A DNA stretch of 64,000 nucleotides from Oscarella lobularis (lineage: Eukaryota > Porifera > Homoscleromorpha > Homosclerophorida > Oscarellidae): contig NC_089181.1 of the NCBI RefSeq assembly GCF_947507565.1, positions 2,489,614 through 2,553,613 on the forward strand, given 5' to 3'. The notes under the pieces are model-generated. The model worked only from the letters and a program-made list of their open reading frames with translations, was not told where the DNA came from and made no database searches. Position numbers and translations under genes: made by a program. Shown here in pieces: positions 25,574 to 36,462 of this stretch (the stretch's first letter is position 1; each line of letters begins with the position of its first letter).

Positions 25574-28025
25574 ATAGGGGAGCTCCCCGGGGGGCGGGGA
25601 GGGGGGGGGGGGGGGGGGGGGAAACGTTCAAAATTTGTTTCACGATAGTTCTATTTGTCGAGTGGGTTAGCGATGGTGGTGCTGGGCATTGTGCCGCCAA
25701 TTGCCGTTTTGGCGGTCGTGTACGGACGCTTTATGCGTTCAATTACGAGAAAAGTGCAGGACGCTTTGGCTGTGTCAACAGAGGTAAGCGACGTAGGGAG
25801 GGGGAGGGGGGTAGACAAATTGACCAGCTGTGTTGCGCCGCCTCTGGCGTATTGCTACTGCCACTGGGGCTGCGCAATGGGGATAAATTTCATCTGACTA
25901 ATTCTATTAATTGATATGCGTGTACTTGGTCGTCGCCTAAGGGCTGCTTTTTGCCTTGGGGCTGCACTTTTCCCTACGTATACACGATCACTTTCGATCC
26001 ATTAGAGACAGCGCGCTCGCCGAACGTGATTCCGTGATTCAATCATTCAATTTTCGCCATTAGGTTGCCGAGGAAAAATTATCGAGTATTCGAACCGTAC
26101 GCGCTCTGGGAGTCGAAGCGAAAGAAAGACAAAGGTAATACAAGATATTTATTCTGTGTCTCTCTTTGCGGTCCGGGGGAAAGTACTTGAGTTACATACA
26201 TGTACAGTGGGTAGGGCCAGAGCAGATCGGTATGGGAACCCCCGCACGCTTTTTCTTGTAACGCACGGGGTGTCACAATCGTTCTGATAAGCGACGCAGT
26301 GGGGTTCGCGCTAACGCACTGTTTTGTTTGGTTTCCTGTGTGGCGGGGCGTAATTAGAGTCGCCGGGGTGTAGATACGGCACGCGTGTCCATCATGTTCT
26401 TCAACTGGCCAATAAGGAAGCCCTCGCTCGCGCCGTCTTTTTTGGCTTTGTAAGGAGGAAGAGGAATAGTCGACTCGCGATTGTCGGCTTCTTTCTAGAC
26501 CGGGCTGACGGGAAACGTCGTCGTATTGTCCGTTCTATATAAGGGCGGGCTAATGATGGAAGCGAGCGATCTGTCTGTCGGCGATTTGACGTCATTTTTG
26601 CTCTACACGGGCTGGGTGGGCTTCTCAATTGGAGGTACGGCACCATATTCTCGCCTCCAGTCAAGATTCAATAGTTCATATTTTTTTAAAGGTCTCTCCT
26701 CCTTTTATACCGAATTGATGAAAGGTCTCGGAGCCAGCACGAGACTATGGCAACTGATTGATCGCGTTCCGACTATACCCCTCCAAGGTAGAGAACGGCT
26801 AAGAAAACTAAAGAAAACGTATATACACGGCTTCCTTTCCCCTCCTTTCCTAAAAAAAGACGAAGCGCGTCCAGGGCCCGAACCCCTCGTCGGAAACATT
26901 GATTTCACCGACGTCTCATTCGCCTATCCGACCCGTCGCGATGCTCCCGTTCTCGCTAATCTTTCCCTCTCCGTACCGTCCGGATCGGTGACGGCAATCG
27001 TCGGCGCGAGCGGCTCCGGCAAGAGCACGCTCGCCGCGCTTCTTCTCCGTTTCTACGACGTCGACGCCGGCGCGATTGCGATCGACGGCGTCGACGTGCG
27101 GGACGTCGATCCCGCCTTCGTTCGTCGTCACGTCGGCGTCGTCGCGCAAGAACCCGTTCTCTTTTCGACGAGCATCGCGGAGAACATCGCGTACGGCAGC
27201 GCCGTCGCTCCGGACGACGTCGCTATTCGCGAGGCAGCCGATAAGGCGAACGCGATCGCTTTCATCGAATCGTTTCCCGACGGTTTTGAGACGACGGTCG
27301 GGGAGAGGGGACAGAGTCTGTCAGGTTGGGAAAAGTCAGATGTGTGCTGCGTATGCATGTGCTCATTTCTTTCTCGTCTGTCTCATTAAGGCGGTCAAAG
27401 GCAGCGGATTGCTATTGCTAGGGCTTTAGTGAAGGTCAGTAAATGACATTTTTTATTCATTTTTGTCATCCATTCTGTTAAGAATCCAAAAATACTTATT
27501 CTTGACGAAGCGACCAGGTAAGAATAACAGTTTGATGCATTGCGCATTTACAGTGTTGGAGGGGGGGGGGGGGGGGAGGAAGCGATCCCAGCCGCATCCC
27601 ATCGCGTGCCTCTCACAATGGGAACTTCGTGCCATACTCTAAAAACACGTGGATAATTGATTAATGCGCGGGGAGAGAGAGAGAGGGGGGTACTGTTTTC
27701 TTACGTCAAGTCGCCCCTTTGTTGTAGTCGGCGTCATGCACTGTTCTCTCGCGCACACTTACTTATTGTTATTTTGTTCGCGTGCACCTGCAGTGCATTA
27801 GATGCCGAAAGTGAGCACGCAGTTCAAGAAGCACTTCAACGGCTCATGACGGGACGCACCGTCTTGACGATCGCCCATCGACTTTCGACGATCAAGAATG
27901 CTCATCAGATTGCCGTGCTCGACGGCGGCCGAGTCGCCGAATTGGGAACGTACGACCAATTGGTCGCCAAGCGCGACGGCATTTTTCGCCGACTCGTCGA
28001 TCGTCAGACGATCGTTGCTAGGTGA
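24621..28025 (+). CDS. ABCB10: Mitochondrial ABC half-transporter, ABCB10 type
   Basis: Inner-mitochondrial-membrane half-transporter that dimerises and supports heme and redox homeostasis. The start at 24621 opens an Arg-rich leader ([20 protein letters not shown]). Transmembrane segments begin with [20 protein letters not shown]. Family blocks are [40 protein letters not shown] and [20 protein letters not shown]. The nucleotide-binding domain has Walker [11 protein letters not shown], the [20 protein letters not shown]-loop block, the signature [17 protein letters not shown] split by an intron, Walker B ILDEATSALDAE and the H-loop [11 protein letters not shown]. It stops at 28025. The mid-gene introns carry a GT microsatellite and two G-runs. 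Confidence 0.94.
25542..25570 (+). repeat. (GT)n microsatellite at a splice donor
   Basis: About 14 GT units starting right where the ABCB10 exon ending in ...SMM stops. The repeat itself supplies the 5' splice site of this intron. Confidence 0.85.
25601..25621 (+). repeat. 21-bp G homopolymer in an ABCB10 intron
   Basis: 21 consecutive G, preceded by CCCCGGGGGGCGGGGA. Lies 30 bp after the GT repeat in the same short intron. Length may be affected by sequencing error. Confidence 0.8.
27560..27576 (+). repeat. 17-bp G homopolymer in an ABCB10 intron
   Basis: Run of 17 G in the intron between the Walker B exon and the last exon. Same caution on length. Confidence 0.75.
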
Positions 28026-28688
28026 GATCGAGGGAAATGAGAGGGTATGCATATATGGATTTTGTGGCTGGTTTGAAATGAGAGCTCAAGCCACCCAACC
28101 CGTACGGGGGTAACCGCACTTTCATTTGACAAGCCTCGCATTTAGCATAAATCTTAAATTCATTTCGCTTCTACGTCGTTCGTCCTGTCGGCAGCAGCAA
28201 ATGCAATAGAACGGACGGACGCGGGACGAAATAGAACGGAGGGGGGGATGTGGGACGACATTTCGCCGTCCAATAAGTTGATCATTAGATTCCCGTTCCT
28301 CTAACGAAATTTGCAAGTCCATCTTCAGGGTGGACCACTAATTAACGGGAAGCCGGTGGATGAACGAGAAAGGTTCCCTTCCCTCCCTCGTTTCTTTCTA
28401 CTACTTCTCGTGACAACAAATGCCAACTTCAAAATAAGCCTGTCTTATACTTTAAATCCAAAAGCGTACGTACCAAGCGAAAGTCATATGATCGTTTCTT
28501 AGATGTATAGTAGCGCTCATCCTTAGCATTACCTGTCAACGTAATAAAATACCCCGAGGAGAAGAACAACTAAACCGTTTCTTCTCCCTACGTAGTAACT
28601 TTCGGCAAACTAGGGGGAGAGGGGAAAGAGAGTAGGAGGAGACACCGTCAGTGAAGTTGATGTGCATGGGGGAGGGAGAAGAGTTTTT
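28026..28688. other. Intergenic between convergent ABCB10 and TGF-beta genes
   Basis: About 660 bp holding both 3' UTRs. Purine-rich and G-rich patches (28230-28250, 28610-28680). No gene or repeat recognised. Confidence 0.4.
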
Positions 28689-29898
28689 TTATCGGCAGCC
28701 GCAATGCTGCACTATCATCTGTTTGAACGTTTTGAGTTTGGACACTTTGCCCTTCTCGGCGACCAAGACGGCGAGCGAGTCATAGCGTCCGACGGCGACG
28801 CAGACGGGCGAGCCGAACATCACCTCTGCTCCTTTGATTCGCATGAGCGCAACGACCGTCGCGTGCGCGTGGAAATTGTCGTAGGGTCCGCGAATTGGGC
28901 ACGAGCCTTGACACACTCCCGCGCTGTAGCTGCCCGGCGCTAATATCCATTCCTTCCATCCGAGCCGATTGAAGTTGATCGTCATCGGCCGTAGGGTGCA
29001 AGTGGCGTTGCGATTGCTCGTGCTACGACGTCGTAGTCGTCGTTTTTTCGGTAACGAAGGAGGCGATAGAGGCTCTCCCGTCACAGTCGACGAAACGAGA
29101 AGAAACGGCGGCTCCTCTTCTGCTGCCTCAATCGTACAATTGCGGATCGTCAAATTCAAATGCAGCATTTCCGTCGAAAAGTCGCCGACGCCGACGCCGA
29201 CGCCGTCGCCGACGACGCCGAATTCAATCCAATTCTCTCGACCACGAGTTCGAGGTGAGATTCTATTCGTGCGTAAATCTAACCGCTCGCGCGTCGGATT
29301 CACTTCCACGTTGCACCCGTCACGACCGCCGCCTGTTGTCGTATGCACGCGCAACCACGCATCCGTGATTATACGACCTTCCGTCTTCACATCGAACGAC
29401 AGATGGTAAGCGCCCTCTTCGCCGTTTCGTCTCGCCCAGCCTACGGTAAATGAGGGAGGGGAAAGAGAAAAGCGCAGGTGAGCAAGAGCTCCGATTGCGT
29501 CAAAAGGAGGGGCGCAATCGATCGATCGAGTCAAGATCGCGCCTATACACGCTCGATGACGCGATCGCGAACTTACGTTGAGCAGACACACTCCAAATTT
29601 CGGCGTCGTCGTGCCGCAAGGGCGATTGGGAAGCTAATCCGTTTTGGTAGTCCATATGGTCTCGATACAATTGAAGCATATAATCACGATTTGCTGCGCT
29701 CACGATATCCTCCTTCTCCGTAGGTGGCTCAGCGAAGCCACGGCCGCCGCCGTCGCCGAGCATGTTTAGAAACCGCAGTGCCAGTTCCTTTTCTTCGGTG
29801 CTACGCAATGCGAACGGTTTTTCCCTCGTAGCGGATGCGACGACGACGACGAAAACGACGACTCGGAGGTAAACGAACAGCGCTTTTCTTCCGCACAT
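28689..29898 (-). CDS. TGF-beta superfamily ligand precursor lacking the interchain cysteine
   Basis: Secreted ligand precursor of about 358 residues in two exons (29577-29898 and 28689-29440). A hydrophobic signal (LFVYLRVVVFVVVVASA) is followed by a prodomain and a basic cluster PKKRRLRRRS, a likely furin site. The mature domain starts CTLRPMTINFNRLGWKEWIL, continues APGSYSAGVCQGSC and ends MIVQHCGCR. LGW..WI.AP and the final CGC are hallmarks of the BMP/GDF fold. Where other ligands have CC, this one reads SPVCVAV: Val (codon 28803-28805) replaces the first Cys, which normally makes the dimer disulfide. Six knot cysteines remain. Placement within BMP, activin or TGF-beta groups is not possible by eye. 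Confidence 0.93.
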
Positions 29899-30677
29899 CC
29901 CGTCCTTTGAGTCGTAGAGCGATTTCTAAACTAATTGTTGCAATCAACTGTCTGATAAAAAACCATTATGCACAGGCGCGAACAACTAACCAGTGTGTGC
30001 GTGTGACACGGAGTCGAGATCGTATCCCTGACTCGGCGATGAAGCGTCCTGTAGCGGTACCGAGCAGGAAATAAATAGAAGAATGCATGCCATCTACATT
30101 TAGCTCGTTTTGTTGACCGTATGATCTTGAGAGGACAGTGTCGTAATCATTAGTTATTTGCACGTGACGTGCTCCGCCCAGTCCAGCAGGTCGGTCATGT
30201 TCTCGAGGAGAGGAAGCCGTTCGTCGATCGCCGACGGTAGCACGCGTCGCGCATCAGTCGTCTACTTGCCTGATCAATCAGCGGCTCGTGCGTGCAATAT
30301 CGTCACATAAAGCTGTTTCCCCGGGGGAGGGAGGAGGGAGTAATCGATTAGACGTTGATGGGCCTCTTTTCTCCCGGCCAGAGTCGAGGAATTCTATAGG
30401 GTGGTCTGGAAACAGGAGAAGTTCGGCCCCCTCCCAGCGATCATGAATGCCTGTCGCGACGAAGAGCAGAAAAGCTAACAAAGAAGCACGCGTACGTGCG
30501 TAGATGCGTGGGGCGCGCGGGCCAGATGCCCTACGTCCGAGTCCGGTTTCGATATCGTCCGGCGCGAGAGCGCCCACGCGAGCGGCAAGCGAAGGGAGAG
30601 ATCTATTTGTTTGCACAATGTGTTGCTAAAACAGGTGCAATATGTTGAGGTTCGCTCGCGTTATTGGTTCCTAAACG
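29899..30677. other. Intergenic upstream of the TGF-beta ligand gene
   Basis: About 780 bp containing the 5' UTR and promoter of the ligand gene and the 3' UTR of the minus-strand gene to the right. The minus-strand open frame at 30278-30616 has no ATG start and no family resemblance, so it is not called as a gene. Confidence 0.4.
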
Positions 30678-31229
30678 CTAGCTAATATCCATTATGGTCA
30701 GTGCGAGCTCAAAATCGATTTCGTCAACCACCTTGCGCCGTTCGTCGTCCGTCATTCGTCGACGCCGCCGATCTGCGACGTCGTCGTCGTCGTCGTCGTC
30801 GTCATCGTCGTCGTCGTCGTGACGACCGAGAATCCCCGATTCGCCGACGAGAAAATCGAACGACATCCACATGCCGTTCCAAGTCCGGTATCGGCCCCAA
30901 TGGTCCGTCTTTTCTTTCCAAGAAAGGCGAAGAGAAAAGAAAAGAAAACATTATATTGGTTCCGGTTGACCCGGACGTAGGAAGGGAAAGTTATAATGTG
31001 CAGCGCGATTCCGCGTAGCCGGCGCATTTCGTTCCTCACAAGGAAGTTATGACTAAGAGCGATAATTTCCAAATGGATCTCTGCTTCTTGTACGAGTTTT
31101 CCCAATTTAGAAAATTAGAAGACCACTCACCGTTAGGAGACGATCAACCTTGATTTCGTCTTCGCCATTTAGAGAACGATCCGCTGGGGGCAAGTTCTTT
31201 AGCTGCCGAACGGCTAAAAGACGAGACAT
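30678..31229 (-). CDS. Unrecognised small protein, three exons, Asp-run
   Basis: Not assigned to any family. The proposed start at 31229 reads MSRLLAVRQLKNLPPADRSL and runs to KVDRLLT, followed by a GTGAGT donor. A second exon (about 31062 downward) reads IHLEIIALSHNFLVRNEMRR then LRGIALHI. The third reads TDHWGRYRTWNGMWMSFDFL, then a 13-residue Asp run, an Arg run and a charged end RRKVVDEIDFELALTIMDIS. Exon 2/3 borders are uncertain. The sequence is not simply low-complexity: the first two exons look like an ordinary helical protein. It starts only 62 bp after the YqaJ stop on the same strand, so these exons could also belong to that gene. Confidence 0.5.
30775..30821. repeat. GTC/GAC trinucleotide run coding for poly-Asp on the minus strand
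   Basis: About 13 consecutive GTC or near-GTC triplets. Read on the minus strand they give the Asp run of the small gene above. Confidence 0.7.
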
Positions 31230-31291
31230 CGAATGAAATGAATATTCGAATGAATCACGTCTGACGGAGAATCATGCATTGACATGCAACG

Positions 31292-32103
31292 TCACTTGCC
31301 CGCTATCGATTCAATGTCTTCGTCGTAGTCGTAGTCGTCGCCGTCATTGTCGTCGCTTAGTGAGTGACGGAGACTCCAATCTTGCACGGCGGAGCAAAAC
31401 GCGACGATTCGACGAGCCAACGCCGCGTAATAAGCCGATTGAAAGTGAACGCGAAACAGAGATATTTCGCGAGTTTTTCGACACACGGACATGAAATCGC
31501 ACCACGGAAGCCGACAAATTCCCATCTCCCCTTGAATCTACGGGTGCACGGGTACACACGGTCACTACTAGTTAGTTGTGCGTACGTATTTATACACTCT
31601 ACACCTGCGCCATGTATCGTCGAGGGATTCCGTGTGGCGGATGCTTTTCCGCCGTATAGTTACGAAATACGGGTGCTTTGTATTCTACCAAGCCAACGAC
31701 GTCGCCATTGGCGTCCAAAACCTGCGCGCGCCATTGATCTAGGGCCACGTGGGCGTGTTGCGAGCCCGCGGCTTACTTTTCCGTCCGGGCTACAGCCGGA
31801 AAGACCGTGCAGAACGTCGTCTTCGGCCGGAAGGCAAAAACCGGCCGATCGCGTCGTGCGACCCGTTAAGAGACGATACATTTCGTCGATGATCGGCTCG
31901 GTCTCGATGCCGTGTCGCGTGAATTCGTTGCTCCACGTCCGTAGCGGCGAATATTCGCCTTTCGATACAGTGCAAGCGAGGAAGTACTCGAATGCTTTGC
32001 CGGATCCGAGCCCGACGGCGTCGGCAAAACGTGACGCCGTCACAATAACTTTTCGCCGCCATCGATGCCAGTTTTCCGTCCTTTGCGGAACGCAAATCTC
32101 CAT
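31292..32103 (-). CDS. YqaJ-type exonuclease (PD-(D/E)XK fold)
   Basis: The YqaJ/lambda-exonuclease fold is known from phage and viral recombination nucleases and a few eukaryotic proteins. The start at 32103 gives MEICVPQRTENWHRWRRKVI then TASRFADAVGLGSG. Catalytic motifs are in order: the Glu of HGIETEPIIDEMY, the Asp of SGCSPDGK, and the E-x-K of VVGLVEYKAP. A third exon begins IQGEMGICRLPWCDFMSVCR, the usual 'QVQGQM...CDF' block. Three exons, joined SPDGK-DQWRAQVLDANGDV and RRYMAQ-IQGEMG. The C-terminus is acidic. The protein is about 240 residues, near the size of a stand-alone nuclease domain. Its cellular role is unknown. Head-to-head with WDR20, only 54 bp between start codons. Confidence 0.85.
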
Positions 32104-32157
32104 TTAGACGATTGACATTGCTCCCCGTATGTTCTTTCTGACCGTCCCGTATCTTCA
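32104..32157. promoter_or_regulatory. Very short shared promoter region, YqaJ gene / WDR20
   Basis: 54 bp between divergent start codons. The transcription starts probably overlap. Arrangement only; no motif identified. Confidence 0.4.
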
Positions 32158-33566
32158 ATGGCCGCCGGTCATTTCGGCAAAACGAGCGACATCAAGACTC
32201 AATTCACGGTGCGAGACGGCACCTACCGTCAAGCTAGTCGACCGTCGTTTGATCGAATTCCTCGATCGCCGTCGAATGCGCTTCGAATTCCGCCAATTCG
32301 CGCTTCGTTTCTCAATCTGAAGGGAGCGGCGTCTTCGTCGAGCGTTCAGGAGCGCATTCTTTTCAACATCGGTCGCGATCTTTTCTTCTATCCCTTCCCA
32401 GGTCTCGACAAGGTAAAAAAAGGAGCGCATTCTCGCGAAATTTCGTTGGCACCTCTTTCAAAATTCTTTCTCTTTCGAATTCTCGCGTACAGCAGGTGGA
32501 CGTGACTCGTCCGCTGGACAAGCGCGTCTACAAGGGCACGTATCCGACGTGCCACGACTTCAATCTGATGACGCGCAGCTGGGAAAGTGTCCAATTGATT
32601 ATCGGATTCTCAACGGGACCTGTCCAGCTGATGAATCCTATCAGAAGAGAAGTGCTGCGATTGTTCAACGAACAGGTACACGCACGCTGTCACGTCACCG
32701 AAATTGAATAGAATACGCCGCGCGAAGTAGTAGGAAGACATACGAATGTAATATTCAAATTAAAAATTAGCGAACGAAAGTGGGGGCTTTCATGCATCTT
32801 TATTTCTTTAAAAAGAATGAACAATGAATAGGGATTAGAGGAAGTGTGAACAGCTGACTAACCCTAGAACTACTTCCAACCGCAAGGCTGACTCTAGAGA
32901 ATTATGTGGGAAGCGAATGAATGGGTAGAGCAATCCTGTACACTTCCGCCAAAAGACACCATCTCATTTCTTTATATTATTGTTCCTATTCAATTATCTC
33001 TCCTTTTACCAGACTCTGATTGATAAGACCCAGGCGATGTGCATCAAGTGGGTTCAGTCAACGGAAGCGGAATTTCTCGTCGCCCATCGAAGCGGCTACA
33101 TGTATCTCTACAACGCCGAGCTTCCCTGCTCGAGTCACCCGCCTCATTACGCCGTGACGAAACAATCCGGCGACGTCATCGTCAGTCACAACAAGAGCAA
33201 GGGAAAGAATCCGGTATGTCGATGGCGAATCAGTCAAACCGGCATCAATCAATTCGAATTCTCGCCCAATCTGAAACTCGTCGCATTCGCAAGTCAGGAC
33301 GGTTTTCTGCGCGTCGTCAACTACGAAACGTACGAGGTCGTCGGACAGATGAAAATGTACTTTGGAGGTCTTCTGTGTCTCGCGTGGAGCCCGGACGGAC
33401 TCTACATCGCCGTCGGCGGCGAAATGGACGTCATCGTCATTTGGTCCGTCGTCGATCGGCAGCCCGTCGCCCAAGGCGAGGCGCATCGATCGTGGGTAAA
33501 CGTCATTCGATTTGATTCGTATTTATACGGGCACGCGGGCCGACGATTGAGCGTTTGGAATGATGA

Positions 33567-33597
<31 letters not shown>

Positions 33598-34296
33598 AGC
33601 GGCGACGAGGACAGAGACGAGGGGGATGAGGAAGAGGCCGTTAATCACGACGGACTTCTTCAGCCGGTGAAATATCGTCTTGGAAGCGTGGGACAGGACG
33701 CTCATCTCGTACTGTGGGATCTATTTGAGGAGGACTTGATCAGCGGCGGCGTTTCATCAAAATCTCGATCTCTCCTTCGAGCCGCTCGCCAATTATCATT
33801 GCATGGACGATCTTTTCGCACTCCCACCACCGTCGCCGCCGCCGCCGTCGCGAATCATATTGAAGCCGGAAACGAGGAACTGACGGTGACGGCGACGGCG
33901 GATAGTAGTAGTAGCAATAGGGTAGACGGGGAGGACGGCAGTGATAGTAGTGGTCTCGTCACTTTGACGGCATCTGTGATGCAGGAGTTGAATGCTGTTT
34001 CGCCGTTGGTGAACAAGCGCGTGTCGTCGGACTACGTGACCGACCTGATATTTAGAGAAGAGTGCGCGGTGATTGTTTCGCAGGACGGAGCAATTCGCTT
34101 TTGGGCCAGACCAAAGTGCACGGTTCGCTTGCAACGTCAATTTCCTTTCCCTTTCCTAGAACCTTTGTCTTTGTTTTTATAGGATTCAATTGACGCTGCT
34201 AGTGACGAAGGAAAGCAGCAAGATCAACCGAGGACTTTAGCTGAGCAGGCCGGTTCCAATGGTCGCGATGATTCGCCGCCAGGTACTGTTGTATAG
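32158..34296 (+). CDS. WDR20: WD-repeat protein 20 / DMWD homolog
   Basis: WDR20 binds and activates the deubiquitinases USP12 and USP46 together with WDR48. The start is MAAGHFGKTSDIKTQFTVRD at 32158. Family blocks are FNIGRDLFFYPFPGLDK, YKGTYPTCHDFNLMTRSWES, FSTGPVQLMNPIRREVLRLF, AEFLVAHRSGYMYLYNAELP, FAFASQDGFLRVVNYETYEV-like text, and YFGGLLCLAWSPDGLYIAVG. A Gly-rich and acidic insert follows, then YRLGSVGQDAHLVLWDLFEE and a low-complexity stretch. The last WD unit reads YVTDLIFREECAVIVSQDGA and FWARPK. A short last exon after 34185 ends at 34296. Vertebrates have two paralogs, WDR20 and DMWD; this is co-orthologous to both. Confidence 0.92.
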
Positions 34297-34653
34297 GAAA
34301 GTTTCTATGCTGATTACGAGCTCCAGATAGGAGTTTTTTAGGAGGCTTGGGTATGAGGAGTAGGATTAGTATTAGGTTTGTAGAAAAAAAAACTACAGTC
34401 GCGCCTGAGCTTGGCCCATTTTGTTGAGTAACCAGACTTTTCATACATTTTGAGTACAATGGCTGCAATGAACTTGGTCGGTTAATCCGGCAACTGTTGA
34501 ATTTATTGTACTTCAGGCGCGACTGTATCAGTTTTGTTGCGTTGTAAAATATATTTATGATTTGTTGGTCCCGCAATTCCCCCCAACCAATAAGAAAAGA
34601 GACATTCACGCCGCCTGATCTGGGTACAAATATCCAATCAAAACGTTACTTCG
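34297..34653. other. Intergenic between convergent WDR20 and JmjC genes
   Basis: About 357 bp with both 3' UTRs. Inverted GTCGCGCCTGA-like copies occur near 34397 and 34515 on opposite strands, which could form a long hairpin in the transcript. No gene seen. Confidence 0.4.
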
Positions 34654-36252
34654 CTATAGTGTATAAAATTCGTTTACACAAGTGGAAATGTCGCGCAGCA
34701 ATTGCCCAACTAATTCCGGGCTTGCTACAGTTGCTGCTAAGCTTTCAACGTAGTTGCCCAGCCACAATTCTCTTGTGTCGTTGGGAAGATTTGCCAGATG
34801 TTTAACGACCGTCACAACGTAAGTCTTCGTATCTCTTTGCAATTCCAATTCGCGAATTGAGCTCTTCAGTTTAGCGTACTGCGCGCACAAGTCGTCAGAC
34901 GATTTCCATGGCCACGAGACGTCGGGGACGGACGGCAGAACTCTGTCCTTCATCAGGTTTTCGTATCGACTCCGATAGAGAGCCAGAATAAAGTCAGAAG
35001 AGGATTCAATTAACTGAAAAGGACAAAGCCTGGGTTTGATCATATCTCGCTTGTCTGCCTGTCGCGCTTACGTTTTGTGCAGCAGCCTTTCGAATGACTG
35101 CAATAACTGTTTGCATGGCGGCGAGAGCCTTGAACGCTCCTGCTTGCCCGTCAAAACGAGAAAGAGCCGGATTCGTCGTCTCGTAAATCCGCTGCATTTC
35201 CAACGACTGGGCAGAGTCCGTCCAGACGTTAACGGCAATACTAAAGAAGAATAACTTCAAAGCGACATCTCACAATCCTAGCTGTCTCTATTCAACCTGG
35301 CGCTGATTGACTCGACGTGATGAAACCAAAGAGGAGGCATATACAAAACGTCACCGGGCTCCAAAACGACTTCCACAGCATTGGCACGCGTAACCAATGG
35401 AAACCGACTCAAATCGGGATCGCTAAGATTAACCTGGCACTGAGCGTGACTCGGATGCAGGAAGGGATAGGGATAGAGACGAGACCATTGCGACGGTCTG
35501 AAGAGAGTGAATCGTTTTTTCCCATATAGCTGGGTATAGAAATTATGATAGCCATCGTAATGGCAATGAGCTATGACTCCTGCCTGACCCATCCACACGT
35601 TCACAGACGCCAGTTCGGGATTCAAGGTCAAGAATTCGTCCATGGGCATGACGTCGTCAATAGCCCAATTGCCCAGCTTTTCAATTTCGCCACTAAAGTA
35701 CACGTGCTTCGAATTGGGCCCGGCCGTTAATTTGTGAAAAAAATCGACGCTCGTCATTGTTGCATTCGTTTCGTAGGCGTTTGAACGCGTGGCCAGGTGT
35801 GCTAGCGGTCTCGTTACGTCATAATACGGGCCGAACCAGCGGTTGCGATTTACGTAGATGCCCGTAAGACGGAGAAGCCGATTTCTAAGGTACGAGGGGT
35901 TCCAGAGCGATCGAGCCGGCCAATCGTCGACAAAAGTATTTCTCAAAACGATCGGCTCTCCCTTTTGGGCAACGAAATCGGCGAACGGCTTATACTTCGG
36001 CCAGCGGAGTATTTCCACCGATTTTTCGACTTTGAAAGCAGTCGAACGGTCGGAAGTGCTACGTCTGAACGGCTCGTGCGTTTTCGTATAGAGAATGAAA
36101 AGCGCGCAGCCGAAAACGGCGAAGAAAAATACGACGTAGAAACTTATTCGATTTGGAGAGATCTCGTTTTCTATCTTTAGACTTTTGCTCTCATGGCATT
36201 CCTTCCTATTTCGTCGTGTCGCCGCAGCATCCTTCCTCTTTGCGAGAGGCAT
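34654..36252 (-). CDS. Membrane-anchored JmjC/cupin-8 family dioxygenase
   Basis: Fe(II)/2-oxoglutarate oxygenase fold related to HSPBAP1 and other cupin_8 proteins. The first ATG in the open frame is at 36252 (MPLAKRKDAAATRRNRK); the frame is open further upstream without ATG. A single transmembrane segment (ISFYVVFFFAVFGCALFILY) near residue 40 after basic residues predicts a type II membrane protein with a lumenal catalytic domain. The iron-binding triad is visible: His and Asp of HCHYDGYHNFYTQLYG, and a distal His in PPLWFHHVESIS. The beta-strand block RFTLFRPSQWSRLYPYPF is typical of the family. Two further exons give an alpha-helical C-terminus ending VNEFYTL. The substrate is unknown. 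Confidence 0.85.
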
Positions 36253-36462
36253 TGATTCGCATACGGGCCGAATGTCTTTTGACGGGCTTTTCACGTCATG
36301 GATCGTGTGAAAACGTCAGAGGATATCCTTTCCCTTACGTCACTGACGTCACGTAGCATCTGTTATCCGGGTAACGTTATTAGTCTCGGCACACATTTTC
36401 GCGTCTGGGAAAAGAAACAAAGCGACATCCTAGCGAAGCAGTTCGTTTTTTAGTTGTCCGCG
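36253..36462. promoter_or_regulatory. Shared promoter region, JmjC gene / first B56 gene
   Basis: 210 bp between divergent start codons, with ACGTCA/TGACGT motifs near 36296 and 36340-36352 that look like CRE half-sites or full sites. CRE assignment is by motif only. Confidence 0.4.

Noticed and set aside
30278-30616. Minus-strand open frame of 112 codons
   Set aside because: Begins with GTG, has no ATG, no family resemblance and no splice model; it lies in the upstream region of the TGF-beta gene.
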